From Macrotis lagotis (lineage: Eukaryota; Chordata; Mammalia; Peramelemorphia; Peramelidae): DNA of 64,000 nt. Made by a program: the position numbers and the translations under genes. Below the pieces are notes generated by a model that made no database searches, was not told where the DNA came from, and worked only from the letters and a program-made list of their open reading frames with translations. The DNA lies in contig NC_133663.1 in NCBI RefSeq assembly GCF_037893015.1, positions 3,051,378-3,115,377 of the forward strand. Reading direction: 5' to 3'. How positions within the stretch are numbered: the stretch's first letter is position 1; every line of letters starts with the position of its first letter. This document shows, piece by piece, positions 1 to 11,379 of the stretch.

Positions 1-1054
1 TGAAGTTGTTTTCTATTTGGAATCCCAGCTGGGGAGGAAGGGAGTGGTTGAGGGAGTAGAAAACAAAGAACCCCAAGTTGCCAGCATCTCCCAGACTCTC
101 GTCATTTTATGTTTTTTGTTTTTGGCTGTGAATCATGAACCCAAATGCCCAAGAATGTTGTATGATTCAAACCTTATGGCTTGCCAGTGGCAAGCCACCA
201 ATCAACTATTTCAGTAATAACACTATGCACTTTTATGTCTTTCCTTTCATCCAGAGATCTCAAAGCACAAGACAAACATTAATTAAACCCCTTGCCATCC
301 CAATAAGGCACCACAGGTAAATATTACTCTCCCCATTTTAGAGAGCCGGCCATCCAAGCCAGGGAAGGGCTCAGTGTCTTGGTCTAAGGCAAGTAGCCAG
401 ATGAGTTGAGGCTACTCTTGGACTAGAACCTTGGCACAATGAAAGCACTTAGACCCAAGATCTCTAACCTTTAAACTCTCCAAATAATAGCAACTATTTC
501 TTGTCCCACCAGAGGATCCTTGGAATGCTGGTTGCACAGGTGGTGATGGAAGACATCCTGGGTCCTAACCCCTTTCCCTCACTGCTTCTGCACCAGCCTC
601 AAATATAAAGATCAGGTTCTGCAACAACCTTCCTGAGAACCCTTCTCTAGTTCCATAGGCATCTGTGCTACAGGGTAAGGGACTAAAGAGAAGACCCAGG
701 AAGAACCCATACTGTGGAGCCTGCAGAGCCTGGATCAGAGCTTGGCTGGCTCTGTTGTTGTTTGATTATCCTGGGTAGAACACTTGGCCTCAGTTATGGA
801 AAAGGAGACAACCGGATGTGCTTTCCCCAGTCTCTTCCTGAGATAATGTTGCTGCTCCTAGCTTCCCATCCCTTGAGCCAGTGCCTAGCTTATGGTGATG
901 ATGGGAATAGAGGCTGCTAAAAGACACTGGAATTTCCAAAAAAAAGTCTTTTCTATAAATAAAATGAGCAGAATGTGTTGTTAATCACTTGAGCTCAAAA
1001 GCACCACCTCTGGAATGGTGGCCAGCCAACTCTGGCAACATTCCCCAGTGGGGG
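1..1054. other. Non-coding flank, no gene seen
   Basis: No open frame here resembles a known protein; the longest are under 70 codons. Bases about 315-470 resemble an antisense MIR/THER-type SINE (a 'CCCCATTTTAGAGAG' start followed by degraded 'lose-to-consensus' text), but the copy is too diverged to be sure. GP5, expected next to LRRC15 from mammalian gene order, is not in this stretch. Confidence 0.5.
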
Positions 1055-2232
1055 GCTTAGTTGAGTAAAATATTTCCTAAGCATCCATAGTGAGCCAGCC
1101 ACTGCAAAACACTGGGGAACTAAAGAAGGCAAAAGACCGATCCTGCCCTCAAGGAGCTTCCAGTCTAGTGGGAGAGACAACAGGCAAATGACCAGGTACA
1201 AACATATTACAGGATCCATTGGGGATGACCAACAGAGAGGAGGCAAATATTTGAGTTAAGGGGGATCAGGAAAGACTTCTTGGAGAAGGTGGGATTTTGG
1301 CAGACTTGGAGAAAGCCAGGAAGGAAAGCCAGGAGGCAGGAATGAGGAGGGAGAGCAGCATTGCCGGTGTGGGAGAAGGCAAGTGAACATGCTCAGAGAA
1401 GAGAGACAGATGACCTTGTTCAAAGAAGAGCTAGGAGACTGAAAAGTGTGTGGTGGGAGTTAAGTTATAAGACATCTGGATAGGTAGGAGAGCGCAGGTT
1501 AGGAAGGGCTTTGAAAATCAGAGGATTTTGTGTGTGATCCTTGGAAGGAGGGTATTGATGGTGGGGCAACATGGTCAACTGGTGTTTTAATGCAAATCAC
1601 TTTCATGACTGAATGAAGGGTGACCTAGAGACGGGAACCCATGCCTTACCACCTCCCCCCTCCTCAGCACTACTGCAATGATCCAGGGACAAGATGATGA
1701 GAGTCTGCACCAAGACAGGGGCAGTGTCAGAGGAGGCAAAGGTGTTTCAAAGGTAACATCAGGAAGTGAGAGAGATCCGAGAGTCTAGGAGGACAGCAGG
1801 GCTGTGAGCCTGGTGATTGGGGAGGTTGGTGGTCTTCTGTGACAGTAATAAAGAAGTTAGGAAAAAGAATTGAAAAGTGAGTTCAGTTGAAGCTCTGTTG
1901 AGACTGAGATCTCTTCAGAATGGGATCCTGGAGATCAGGAAAGAGTTATGACTGGATCTGAGGGGGGGCGGTCTGCATCAAAATGACCATGGAATCTGTG
2001 AGAGCTGAGGCGAGAACCAAGACAAGGAGTCTCAGGACAGAGCTCACTTTGTGGGATGCCACTCTGGAGAGGATCCAGCAAAGGAGACGCAGGAGGATTT
2101 GTCTGAGAGATTGCAGAAGAACACCACACATACAGAGACACAGAGATAGAGAGATAGATAGAGACAAGAGATAGATGGGGTCAGAGAGAGAAAGAGACAC
2201 AAAGAAACAGAGAGAGATAGGGAGAGAGACAG

Positions 2233-2265
<33 letters not shown>

Positions 2266-2379
2266 CAGAGACATAGACAGAGAGACAGACAGAGAGAGAC
2301 AGAGAGACAGAGAGAGAGACAGAGAGACAGAGAGAGAGACAGAGAGAGAGAGAGAAGAGAAGAGAGAGAGAAGAGAGAC

Positions 2380-2410
<31 letters not shown>

Positions 2411-2469
2411 CAGAGAGAGAGAAGAGAAGAGAGAGAGAAGAGAGACAGAGACAGAGAGACAGAGACATA

Positions 2470-2556
<87 letters not shown>

Positions 2557-2690
2557 GTGTCCTGAAAGCCTGGAGAGAAAAGAATGATCAGGAGAGGAGG
2601 GGGACCGACAATATCCAGACCTGCAGAGAGGTCAGAAGGTTGAGGACTGAGAAAAGGTAATTGGATTTGACCCTTAGGAGCTCCTAAGCA
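1055..2690 (-). mobile_element. L2 LINE relic, antisense, with internal microsatellite
   Basis: Reading the + strand gives the reverse complement of the L2 3' half in the usual order. First comes the 'CTGCCCTCAAGGAGCTTCCAGTC' type block near 1143, then 'GAAGGTGGGATTTT' near 1285, 'GGAAGGGCTTTGAAAATCAGAGG' near 1501, and 'GGGCAGTGTCAGAGGAGGCAAA' near 1720. After the GA tract come 'GTGTCCTGAAAGCCTGGAGAGAA' near 2556 and 'TGAGGACTGAGAAAAGG' near 2641. Order and spacing fit one copy, so the GA tract expanded inside it. The copy is old and carries no usable reading frame. Confidence 0.75.
2128..2556. repeat. (GA)n / (GACA)n purine microsatellite
   Basis: About 430 bases of almost pure purine on the + strand, made of GA, GAGACA and GAGAGAAA units with local higher-order duplications (for example the similar blocks around 2350 and 2420). 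It sits inside the antisense L2 relic. Long serine/leucine-rich frames on the opposite strand come only from this repeat. Confidence 0.95.
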
Positions 2691-2877
2691 AGGCCCCACA
2701 TGCCTCCTTTCTCTGCACATCCCTAGATAAGTTCTCAGGCGGGCTCTTCTCTGACACTAAGGGTGATAATTCTGTGCTCTCATTTATGAATTCTAAGTGA
2801 GTGAGAGAAAGTGAAAAAGGAAAAAAAGGGATAAAAGAAGAGAAGAAAGGGAAAGAAGAAAGAAGGGAGACAAACAA

Positions 2878-3045
2878 GGGCATCCAGGTAGTGTAAAGAG
2901 TGCTGGATTCGAGAATATGGAGACCTGAGTTCGAATTCAGACTCTGCCTCTTCCTTCTTTTTTCTTTGCCTCTTCCTTTCTGTGTCTCTTTGGGCAAGTC
3001 ATTTCTCTCTGGGTCTCAGTCCTTTCATGAAATGAAGCTTAGCTA
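2878..3045 (+). mobile_element. MIR-type SINE
   Basis: The order of blocks is that of a MIR: 'GTAAAGAGTGCTGGATTC', 'GAGACCTGAGTTCGAATTCAG', 'TTTGGGCAAGTCATTTCTCT' and 'GGGTCTCAGTCCTTTCATGAAATGA'. About 30 extra pyrimidine-rich bases lie in the middle, near 2945-2975. Confidence 0.7.
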
Positions 3046-3100
3046 AGTGGACCAGTCAGGACACTTAAACCTCTAGGTCTTTGATCCTAAGAAATGGACC

Positions 3101-3288
3101 TAAAGAAGGGTGAAAAGGGGAAGGAAAGCAAGAAAGAGAAGGAAAGGAAGAAAAAAGAGAAGGGAGAAGAAGAAAGAAAAAATAAAAAGAGAAGAGAAGA
3201 AAGGAAAAAGGTGGAGGAAGAGAGGGAAGAAAAGAGAAAGAAGACAGGGAGGGGAGGAAGACATGAAGGAAGGAAGCAAGGGGAAAGT
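3101..3288. repeat. Promoter-proximal polypurine tract
   Basis: About 190 bases of nearly uninterrupted A/G on the + strand, ending roughly 150 bases before the LRRC15 TATA-like box. A similar shorter tract lies at 2797-2880. Such tracts can form triplex DNA or bind GAGA/MAZ-type factors; that is inference. The long Lys/Glu and Phe/Leu/Ser frames on both strands are by-products. Confidence 0.85.
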
Positions 3289-3437
3289 GCTTCTTGAAGT
3301 CATTTGGCCAGGCTGCCAGAGGGAGGGAGCAGCAGAGGCTGTGGCTTGGGCAGGGAGCTCCCCCTGCCTCCCAGCAGGCACAGCCTGCTCTTCTAACCTC
3401 TGACACTGCCCCTCTGCTGATTCATTGCTTTGGACCG

Positions 3438-3446
3438 TTTAAATAG
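3438..3446 (+). promoter_or_regulatory. LRRC15: TATA-like box, probable LRRC15 promoter
   Basis: TTTAAATAG lies about 30 bases before the likely start of a short exon that ends in a consensus donor (GAGCTG then GTAAGT, at 3546/3547). An AP-1-like TGATTCA is at 3418-3424. The polypurine tract lies upstream. Assignment to LRRC15 rests on strand, the donor, and the matching acceptor at the coding exon; no transcript evidence is available. Confidence 0.5.
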
Positions 3447-3469
3447 GGGGACGAGCTAGCATCCCCACA

Positions 3470-3546
3470 CTCATGCAGCAGTCCTGAGCCATCCCACATC
3501 TTCTCTGGCCTGCCTCTTCTCAGCAGCTGCCCCAGAGGAGGAGCTG
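3470..3546 (+). other. LRRC15: Putative LRRC15 non-coding exon 1
   Basis: This short segment follows the TATA-like box at the right spacing and ends at a strong 5' splice site, CTG|GTAAGTGG. It contains no ATG in a frame that would join the coding exon meaningfully; an ATG at 3473 is followed by stops. A 5' UTR exon ahead of a single coding exon is the known LRRC15 layout. The exact transcription start is a guess, placed about 30 bases after the TATA box. Confidence 0.45.
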
Positions 3547-5667
3547 GTAAGTGGTGCCTTGTCCTCACCAATTAGCCGGCCCAGAGCAGGCCCTGGGGAG
3601 GCCACCAGGGCTGCCGTGGGGCAGCCTTGGATCCCCTCCCACTCTCCCCTCTCTCTCCCTTCTGTCCTTCGTGGACAATCCAGTTCTGACTCCCCAGGGT
3701 GCGAGTTCTTTAGTGTGTTGGGGAGGTGCCCCAAATGACTCCAAGATTCTTTGGCAGAAGAGCCGGGATGATGAGAATGTGATCCTGAAGCCATCCAGGG
3801 TGGGCAGAGGCCAGGTCCTGGCCCACTTCCTTGTTGAGTGTTTAGAGCTTACGGCAGATCTGGGTGGATTCTCTGCCTTGAACTGGCCATCTCCAGGGAC
3901 CTTAGTGGAAGTCCAGGATTTTCCTCTGGTTTGGGAGCTTTCCTTACTTTGTCCTGCCAGAACTCTCCTCTATCATTCAATGCTGAAGGAGGCCCAGAGA
4001 TGAGACCATTTGGATGGAGAAGAAAGCTCAAAGGTCTCCCACATCCAGGGTCTTTCCTTTTGCATGTGGAGGGGAGAGGCCCTTCTTTCTTCAAGAGGGC
4101 AGTGGACTTTCATTCTTTCTGTTTGGGAACTGTTGAAAACCACTCTACTGTGTTTCAACCACCACCGGGGATTTTAGAACAGAAAAGATATGAGGTGAGG
4201 ACTTACAAGATGGATGACGGAGCCTAGACTATCTTACTTGGGAATAGTCTTAGAACACGAAACAATCCTCGGATTGGAAGGCACTCCAGAGGGCAGGAGA
4301 GAATGCCAGAGTTAGAAGGCATCTTAAAATACAGACCGTACAGGGTAATTAGAAGCCAAGTTGATGGAGGAGGAACCAGGCACATTCCTTCCTTGCCTCA
4401 GCCTCTGGATCAGGCTCTTTGGATCCAGGGGGTGAATCGGACCTTCTTCTGCGCGTCACGTGAGAAACGTTCTTCCCCAATTTCACCCTCAAACTGCCTC
4501 AGGTCTGAGGGTCATGATTCATGTTTTCTCTGTGGGTACAGACTGGCATTGACTTGTTTTGCTTGGTCCCAGTGATTCCATCCAGCCTCCCAAGGCTCTT
4601 TGCAGGGAGTGAAACTTCCTCCTTCACCCCCTTTCCCCACTTGACTTAATCCCATGCTCCTGTAATCCAAGACTGCTGGGCTCCAGAGAGCCTGGAAACA
4701 TCTGTGGTCCAGACTGTGACCGATGCATGTCCTAGTCATGAGCCACGCTCACGAGCCAAGTGGCATAGCTCACTGCCTAAGCACCCGCTGTGGTGGCCCT
4801 AGAGCCTGGCAGACGGAGTGGCCTGCTAGGAAGGACTTCTGTCTCCTACCCCAGATGCAGCTTTCTCAGCTGGGACTCTGGCTCTTTTGCTTCTAGAGAG
4901 ACTCAGGACCAGATACTGGGGCTTTAGGGTTCACCCCTTCCTCATACTTACTGCCTCTCAACATCAGCTGGTTTCAATGGCATTCTTTCTTTTGAAAAGA
5001 CTTTCTTGGATTGTTGGGGCTTCTGTTCTGGGCTGTGGAACCTTGGAGCTGAGAGGATGAGAGGGTGCTCAGCCCTGAGGATAGGGAGGTGTCAGGGCCT
5101 CTTTGCCTGGCTTTTCATATGACTGGGAAATAGGAGCCTCAAAGGTATTTAAATAGGGACTAGAAGGAGCTGATTCATCAGCTACTGGAGAAGTAAGAGG
5201 GAAGCAAAGAGGAGCCCCTTGGTGCTGGGACCAAAAGGAGGCCAGGAGGGGCAGACCTCAAGGGACAAGGATTTGCAAGGGAAGAGCCAGTACCTGCATT
5301 CCCAGGGAGATCTCAGGGGATGGAAGCCAGTGGTAGTCCCCTCTTCTGAGGTCTCTGTATCCTCCATCCCTACATTGAATTGCACTGAGCTTTTGGGGTC
5401 CAAGGTCAGGAGGTCGTCCCCAGAGGCTCTGGGCAAGTCTTTCCCTGCTTCAGCCTCGAGTAGAGGCCATGGAGACCCAAGAGGCCATTGACTGAATAGG
5501 TCAGGAGTTGCTTTTGGAAAACCATCTTTCAATCCTTCTCCTTGCCTTGCCGGGAAATGCCAGAAAGTCTTTCCTCCCAAGCTCTCTTGCCAAGTTAATT
5601 GTAGGTCTGCATAGATTGCTACCCAAAGCCACAGTCAACCCATTGCTCTAGAGAGTTCAAAAAGGGC

Positions 5668-5875
5668 CAGAGAGAGGGAAGAAGGAGGAGGACAGCTACA
5701 GATAGAGACAGACAGAAATACAGAGATGAACAGACAGAGATGAACAGAGACAGACAGAAATACAGAGAGGTGGGCAGAGAGAAAGGGGGGGGAGAGAGAA
5801 GGGGGAAGAGAGAAGGAGGGAGGGAGGGAGGAGAAGAGTAAATAGACAAAATAGAGAAAGGGAGAGAGAGAGAGA
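5668..5875. repeat. Purine-rich simple repeat
   Basis: GAGA, GACAGA and GGGA units, including a repeated 'GACAGACAGAAATACAGAGA' block (near 5708 and 5750). It is low complexity and not coding. Confidence 0.9.
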
Positions 5876-5884
5876 TCCTTAGGC

Positions 5885-6115
5885 AAAATTAGAAGCAGAT
5901 TAATAATTAGTATTTGTAATGAGTTCAGATTCAGAGTCAGACACCTTCTAGCTATGAGACTCTGGGCAATCACTTCAGCCCATTTGCCTCAGCTTCCTCA
6001 TCTGTAAACTGAGGCACAGAAGAAAATGGCAAACCTTCCCGATATCTTTGCCAAGAAAATCCCCCCAAAGGGTCATGAAGTCAGACTGAACTGAAAATGA
6101 CCAAGCAACAGCATT
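5885..6115 (+). mobile_element. Marsupial SINE with RTE-like tail (Mar1-type)
   Basis: It contains 'GAGACTCTGGGCAATCACTT', 'TTTGCCTCAGCTTCCTCATC', 'GAAAATGGCAAACC' and 'ATCTTTGCCAAGAAAATCCC', ending in 'GAACTGAAAATGACCAAGCAACA'. These are the landmarks of a common marsupial SINE, here old and diverged. The family name is from memory. Confidence 0.7.
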
Positions 6116-6134
6116 GATCCCCCCCCCATTTTAA

Positions 6135-6335
6135 GGATTCCAAAGTGTTCCATGTTTATAAAGTTAACATTCGTTAACTTATGTGATCCTCACAACAATC
6201 TGTGAGTTTGATGCTTCATTCTCTTTTTATGAAGACACTGAGGTTTGGTGGCTTACCTGGGGTCACAGTTCTCCTACGTGTCTGAGGCAGTTCTCTGGCA
6301 CACCACTCCACCGTACCACGTCACAGCTTCTTCAA
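6135..6335 (-). mobile_element. MIR/THER1-type SINE, antisense
   Basis: 'TATGTGATCCTCACAACAATCTG', 'TATGAAGACACTGAGG' and 'TTACCTGGGGTCACAGTT' are the antisense 3' half of a MIR/THER1 copy. An inverted repeat, AAGTTAAC-4-GTTAACTT, lies at 6161-6180. Confidence 0.55.
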
Positions 6336-6419
6336 AGAGAGAGAAGAGAGAGACAGAGGCAAAGAAACAGAAACTGATCAACAGAGAGATCTGGGCAGAG
6401 ACAGAAGCAAAATTATTCA

Positions 6420-8600
6420 GAAGAAAAGACACTGAAAATGAGAGAATCTTGCCATCAGTGATCCTGGGTTTGGTGAGCTTGAGGTCCCAGGTGGTGGCAA
6501 TGGCAACTCTGACGAATGGACTCTAGATGCCCCCCAAAGAGGAGCTGGCCAGGATCGACCAGTCCATTGGGATGCTGTCTCTGGGGTCATGTGACAAGGT
6601 AGCAAAAGAACAAACCACCGAAGGAAAGTGTGGCCAGAACATGCCCAGGCTCCTCCTCCCACATTCAGGGCTTGGCTGCTCCGCTCATATGGCTCCCCTT
6701 CCCAGTATCACCCATGCCTAGGTGCTCTCATTGACCCTGCTTTTGTCATGGGCTAATGGTGGCAACTCCTCTGGGATGGGTTCACGTCTAAGGCTCTGCC
6801 AGCTACAAGAGAGTCTTTGTCTTGAGTGTGAAAGATCGACATGAACAACTTGTATGTTCATGTCCAGCAAAACACCAACTGAGTCACTCCTGCTCCTGTT
6901 GGTGCTGAGGCAGGTCTGCATCCCTGGTGGCCTTCACCCAGAGGTCGGGGAACCTCACCCCTGGCTCTCGAATTCCGATCATTCATCTGCCTCACACCCC
7001 TCTCCTGTGAGTGACTAGAACAGATCTCGTATCCCCCCAGGGAGGGTCAGAAGAGGCCTGAACTGATTCTTGAAGGCCAGCAGCTGGATCATTTTCATTG
7101 TTTCAAGTGCACCCAAGGATGTGAAGGACCACAGGGACTAGAGCAGGAAGAGACTGAGGACTAGAAATAGTTGTCCTCCTTCAGGGGTGACACCCCCAGC
7201 CTTCCAAAGGGCTGAACTCAGCACCTTTTTGAGGGAGACACCAAGGGAGACTGAGGGGAGAACAGAAGGCTTGACTTGAACCAAGAAGGGGATGATGGTA
7301 AGTAGACCCATTTGGTCATGCATGGGAGCACCTGGTCAGGATGAATGCCCTACCCAAATCTTGGGTTTCTTGACCCTTCTTGGTTCCCCTCTTCCAAAGA
7401 GACTTCATCTCTCTTGGAAGCTGTGAGCTAAGTATTAAACAAAAATCTCCAACCCACCAACCCACAAACAGTCTCAGCATCTTGGCTAATGATGTGTTAT
7501 CCTGTGAGTCATGCAAGGGCTCTGCTGGCTGTTGCCCAAGTGCAAGCTTCTAGCCTAGGAGAAGGGAGGGATTTCCAGGGCATCGGACAACACCCAGTGG
7601 ACCACCTGTCCAGCCTGTGGCAGCAGATGACCCAGTCTATGGACGCCAGGGGATGGATGCTTGGCTTCTCCACCTGGGAAGCTGGGTCGAGTCACCAAAG
7701 TTATTGAGGACGCGGCAATGGCATTGTTGCAGAAGGTATAATTAATGCAGCCTTGAAGGCCTTTAACTGGCATCTGCCCCAGTGGCAGACAAGCGGGTAG
7801 CGTGTATTATTGAGCCACAAGGAAGGGCCTCTGATCGTGGCACCCAAGTGGTGCCAGCTCTGACAAGTGAAGGCGTCAATGGAGAGACCAATGGCTGCAG
7901 GGCAAAACTGCTTTGGAAAATGGTGGCCTCTGGAGACCCTCCATTTCCTGACTTTATGGACTGGACTCATGTGTTGACACTTCCCCCATCATTGAGAGCT
8001 TGCATATGAGACTGGATGCCATGAAGGATGATTTGAGCAGCTGGTGCTTGAAGTGGCAGTGGATTGATTTCTCCCTGATGGAAAACAGGAAACCGCTGCC
8101 TTTGTGGGAGACCATTGCAGGCCCTGGAACCCAGCCACACTGGGGAGAAGTGTCTGCCAAGAGCAGGATGTCTGTGGGACTGAAGGAAATCCAGGGGCCC
8201 AATACATATGAGGATGAACTCATTTCAGATAAGAAAGTAATGGCTTCTGCCTTGATCTACAGTGATGTGGGGCTGAGGGTGGCAGAAGGGGAGAGGCTAG
8301 ACCATCTCCTTTCATTGGTCAGAGCAGGAAGCTCCCAGGGAGAGCTGGGTGGATTGGTCTTCAATGACTGGCAGCAGCTGGTATCTCCAAGGGTCCCATT
8401 ACCTAAGATCAATGACATTGCAGCCTCTGTGACTGGCCTCTGGAAGGAGGGATGCCTCTACATTCTCCCAGGTATGATTACCAGAGGATGAATGAGAATC
8501 TCAGAATCTGAGGAGTGAGGACCCCAGGCCATCCAGGCCAATCTATAGCTTTAGGAGGAATCAAGTCTGGTTCTCTCATTTGTCAGCTGGAGGGATTTGT
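6420..8600. other. Unique intronic sequence, nothing recognised
   Basis: No repeat family or gene was identified. The longest frame (8000-8491, 163 codons, ending just past a CAG|GTATGA donor-like site) does not resemble a protein I know and has no codon or domain support. Confidence 0.4.
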
Positions 8601-8639
8601 TAAGAAGGTGGCAGGACCATCCGAGTTCTCTGTATCTAC

Positions 8640-8860
8640 ATCCTGAGACCTTTCCACTGTTCACCACTGTCTCTGTCTGACCATGGTCATCCAGCCTCCT
8701 CATGAAGACTTTCAGTGATAGCAGTTCATTACTTTTGAAGGAAGCCCTTTTTGGATTCCCAAAATTGTTAGAAAGGACTCCCTTATAAGGAGTGGAATTT
8801 CAGGGCTCTGAAATACCCCTCCTTCTCCCATTTGTTCCATTTCTGCCCTCAGTGGCCAAC
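8640..8860 (-). mobile_element. L3/CR1 LINE fragment, antisense
   Basis: 'CCAGCCTCCTCATGAAGACTTTCAGTGATAG', 'AGTTCATTACTTTTGAAGGAAGCCC' and 'TGTTAGAAAGGACTCCCTTATA' follow the block order of antisense CR1/L3 copies (hydrophobic head-to-tail text 'aactcactacct...ggcagcccattcc...'). Diverged, so the boundaries are approximate. Confidence 0.5.
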
Positions 8861-9330
8861 CTCTCTGTCCCAGGAGGTCCTTCTAGTCTCCTAAGGACAA
8901 AAGCCTGTCCTCCTGTTTGGTCATCTCTGGGAAGACTTTTATCATTTTTACTCTGCCTGGAGACCTCTGGAAGGGCAGAGGATCACCTAAGAGGGCTGGT
9001 TGGAGGACTGGAGGAAGTCAGATAGCCTCCTGATCTAAATGATTGGTCTAGTCCTGGAAGCTTCTCAAAGGAATGCCTGAAGGAAGGTGATTTGGAGGTC
9101 GGGACTGAGCCAGGGCTTCTGGGCTCTCAGCTGTGGTCCTGCAGGCAGTGGCTGATCCAAGCTCAGAGTCCAATGAAGGAATCCTGAATGCAGTTTCAGT
9201 ACTCACGATGATGCAGATGGTGACCATCCCCAAGACCTGAAATGACTTCTAATGGGTGACATGGAGGTTCTGGTGGATTACTTTTTCTACAGCCCTTCCT
9301 TAATGAAATCAGCAAGTTCAACTGATCTCT

Positions 9331-9571
9331 AACTGGTGGGAACCTCTTCTCCCTGTTCTCTCTCCTCTCCATCCAACTTGGTCCTGATCCTCCTCTTTGG
9401 TTTTCTTTCATTCCTTTGGAATGTCCTCTCCCCTTCACTTCCACCCATCTCCCATTCTTTCTCCCTCTGCCTCATCTGTTTGTTCCTGTTTATCATCAGT
9501 CCTCTTCCTCTCTCCCTTTCTGTGTCCATCTCTATCTTCCTGGTTCTGTCTCTCTTTTCTTCCATCTTCTG
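9331..9571. repeat. Pyrimidine-rich low-complexity tract
   Basis: CT-rich sequence with TCTCC, CTTCC and TCTGTCTC units. The apparent 78-aa frames on both strands come from composition. Confidence 0.75.
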
Positions 9572-9599
9572 ACAGTAACTAGCTAGCTAGAACCTCTCC

Positions 9600-10800
9600 T
9601 GAATGTTCTTTTACTATCTTCTCCCATGATGGCTCCTTCTTCTCTCTTGTCTCTTACTCACAGGGCCAGGAGAACTGGGGAGCACAGTCCTGTCCTCCTC
9701 CTGCTACTCTCAGATCCTCCATCTGCTGCCATCCCTCAATAACGTATCCTCTATTGACCCTCAGCTACCCATCTGACTAGAAGTTCCTCTCCAGGTCCTT
9801 GGTCACTGCCATCTCTGAACTTCCATCATCTTCTTTGGTGATACAGGCCCTTTGCTTGCCAGTTTTCTCTCCATCCACTCCCTCTATCATCAAAGATTTC
9901 AATAGGGATCCCGATGAACCAGATACCCTGATCCCTTAACTCTTTCCCTTCTAAAGCTCCCATGACCATACCTGGATTATTTTAATCATCCCTCAGTTAC
10001 CTTCTGGCTTCCATGGCTTCACTTTAAGAACAAGAACCCCAGGCTCTTACCTTTTGGCAGATACCTCAGAGGCATCTACCCTGAGCTATAGCTGAACAGG
10101 AACCTCCTCCATACTTGGCACGAAGTCCACTCAGTTCTTGCTTCAAGAACCCCAAGAAGATTGATTTGTACCTAGGCTCCCCTGTCTCCAAGCACAGCCC
10201 TTTCTCAAATAGACAAGACCCCCCCCCCCTTTAAGGCAGACATCTCTGATATTCCAATCAGTGAGGACTGAAATGATAGCATTGGTTCTGATTCTCCCTT
10301 TGCCTGTGCCAAATCTTGTAGAGTCCGTTTCCTCACTGGCTCTCCCATCTGCTTCTGGAGCACCTGGGCCAGGAGCTCATCAGGCTCTCATTCCCTGTTG
10401 GCTTACACTATTCCTCATGGATCTGCTTTCCTCTAGTCTTCCTATTCTCCTATGCATCTGCCCAGCTGCCAGTGGTATGTTGAAAGCACATCATCCTCCC
10501 TTGCAGGAAACCTATAGGGGCTCTTACTGTGCACTGCCCAAGTGCTGACCAAGTCCTTGGGGATTCTGTGGGATTCAAGTCCCCCTCCCCCTCATGCCAT
10601 TCTCCTTCAGCCCCTCTTTGTTCAAGTCCAGTTGCACCCCCATCACTGTCTGATCTGTCCCAGGCTTTTCCTCCACATCTTGTCTGTCCTCTTATCTGAA
10701 AGCTTCCTCTTTCTTGGGAGCGTGGCTCAAGTCCAAAATCCTTCCAACACCTTCCTTGGCCTCTCCAGCTAAATGTACCCTACCCTGACACTTGGATCCT
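9600..10800 (+). mobile_element. Possible degenerate LINE relic
   Basis: Pyrimidine-rich sequence with an L2-like flavour on the + strand, for example 'GAAAGCACATCATCCTCCC', 'CCTTCCTTGGCCTCTCCAGCT' and 'CATGCCATTCTCCTTCAGCC'. No block is close enough to fix a family. The interval is offered as the best reading of an otherwise featureless 1.2 kb. Confidence 0.25.
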
Positions 10801-10871
10801 TCTAGGTAAGACTGGCAACATGAAAGTCACAACCCACAACTGGACTGTGTATCCTGGGATGACAGAGATGC

Positions 10872-10887
10872 TTTTTTTTTTTTTTTT
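10872..10887. repeat. Poly(T) run, 16 bases
   Basis: An uninterrupted T16. It could be the tail of an antisense retrotransposed fragment, but no body is recognisable beside it. Confidence 0.9.
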
Positions 10888-10989
10888 GACTTTGTGTCTC
10901 CAGAATAGGAAAAGGGCTTAATGAAAGTCTATTGAATTGGTTTAATGGGAAGCAAAGGTCAAAGGAATTCATAGACTCCCACTCTCTTT

Positions 10990-11130
10990 GAGAGACAGTG
11001 TCGACAGCCCTAAACTGGAAGTCAGGAGAAACCTGAATTCAAATCTAATCTCTGCTGTAGAATGCTGGGTAAGTCATCTCACCCCTATGAGGTATTCTCT
11101 GCAGTTTGCCTCTCTGAATGTTGTCCAGGG
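10990..11130 (+). mobile_element. MIR-type SINE fragment
   Basis: 'CTAAACTGGAAGTCAGGAGAAACCTGAATTCAAATC' style text followed by 'GCTGGGTAAGTCATCTCACCCC' gives the MIR order. The 3' half is diverged. Confidence 0.55.
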
Positions 11131-11379
11131 GGTAGTGAGAAGTTAAGGGGCCTCTCCAGAGGCAAGATTGACACCCAGATCTTCCAGCCTTTTAGGAGGA
11201 CCCTCTGTCTAGTGAACTGCTCAGCCTCTCAAAAGAGACAGTAAAGATCTGAATCTTTTGTAAGAGAATGTCATCCTCCCAGGGTTAATGGGGGGATCAA
11301 ATGTCAGAAGACAGGAATGGGAAATGCCAGTTGTTACCATAAGAGTGGTGGTTTTTTCCAAAGCTACAAGGTACATTAA

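Noticed and set aside
2044-2720. Ser/Leu-rich open frames on the - strand
   Set aside because: Translation of the GA microsatellite.
3065-3406. Phe/Leu/Ser and Lys/Glu frames near the LRRC15 promoter
   Set aside because: By-products of the polypurine tract.
8000-8491. 163-codon frame in LRRC15 intron 1
   Set aside because: Looks protein-like in places and ends near a donor-like site, but I could match it to no family, and the surrounding frames contain stops. Not enough to call a gene or a pseudogene.
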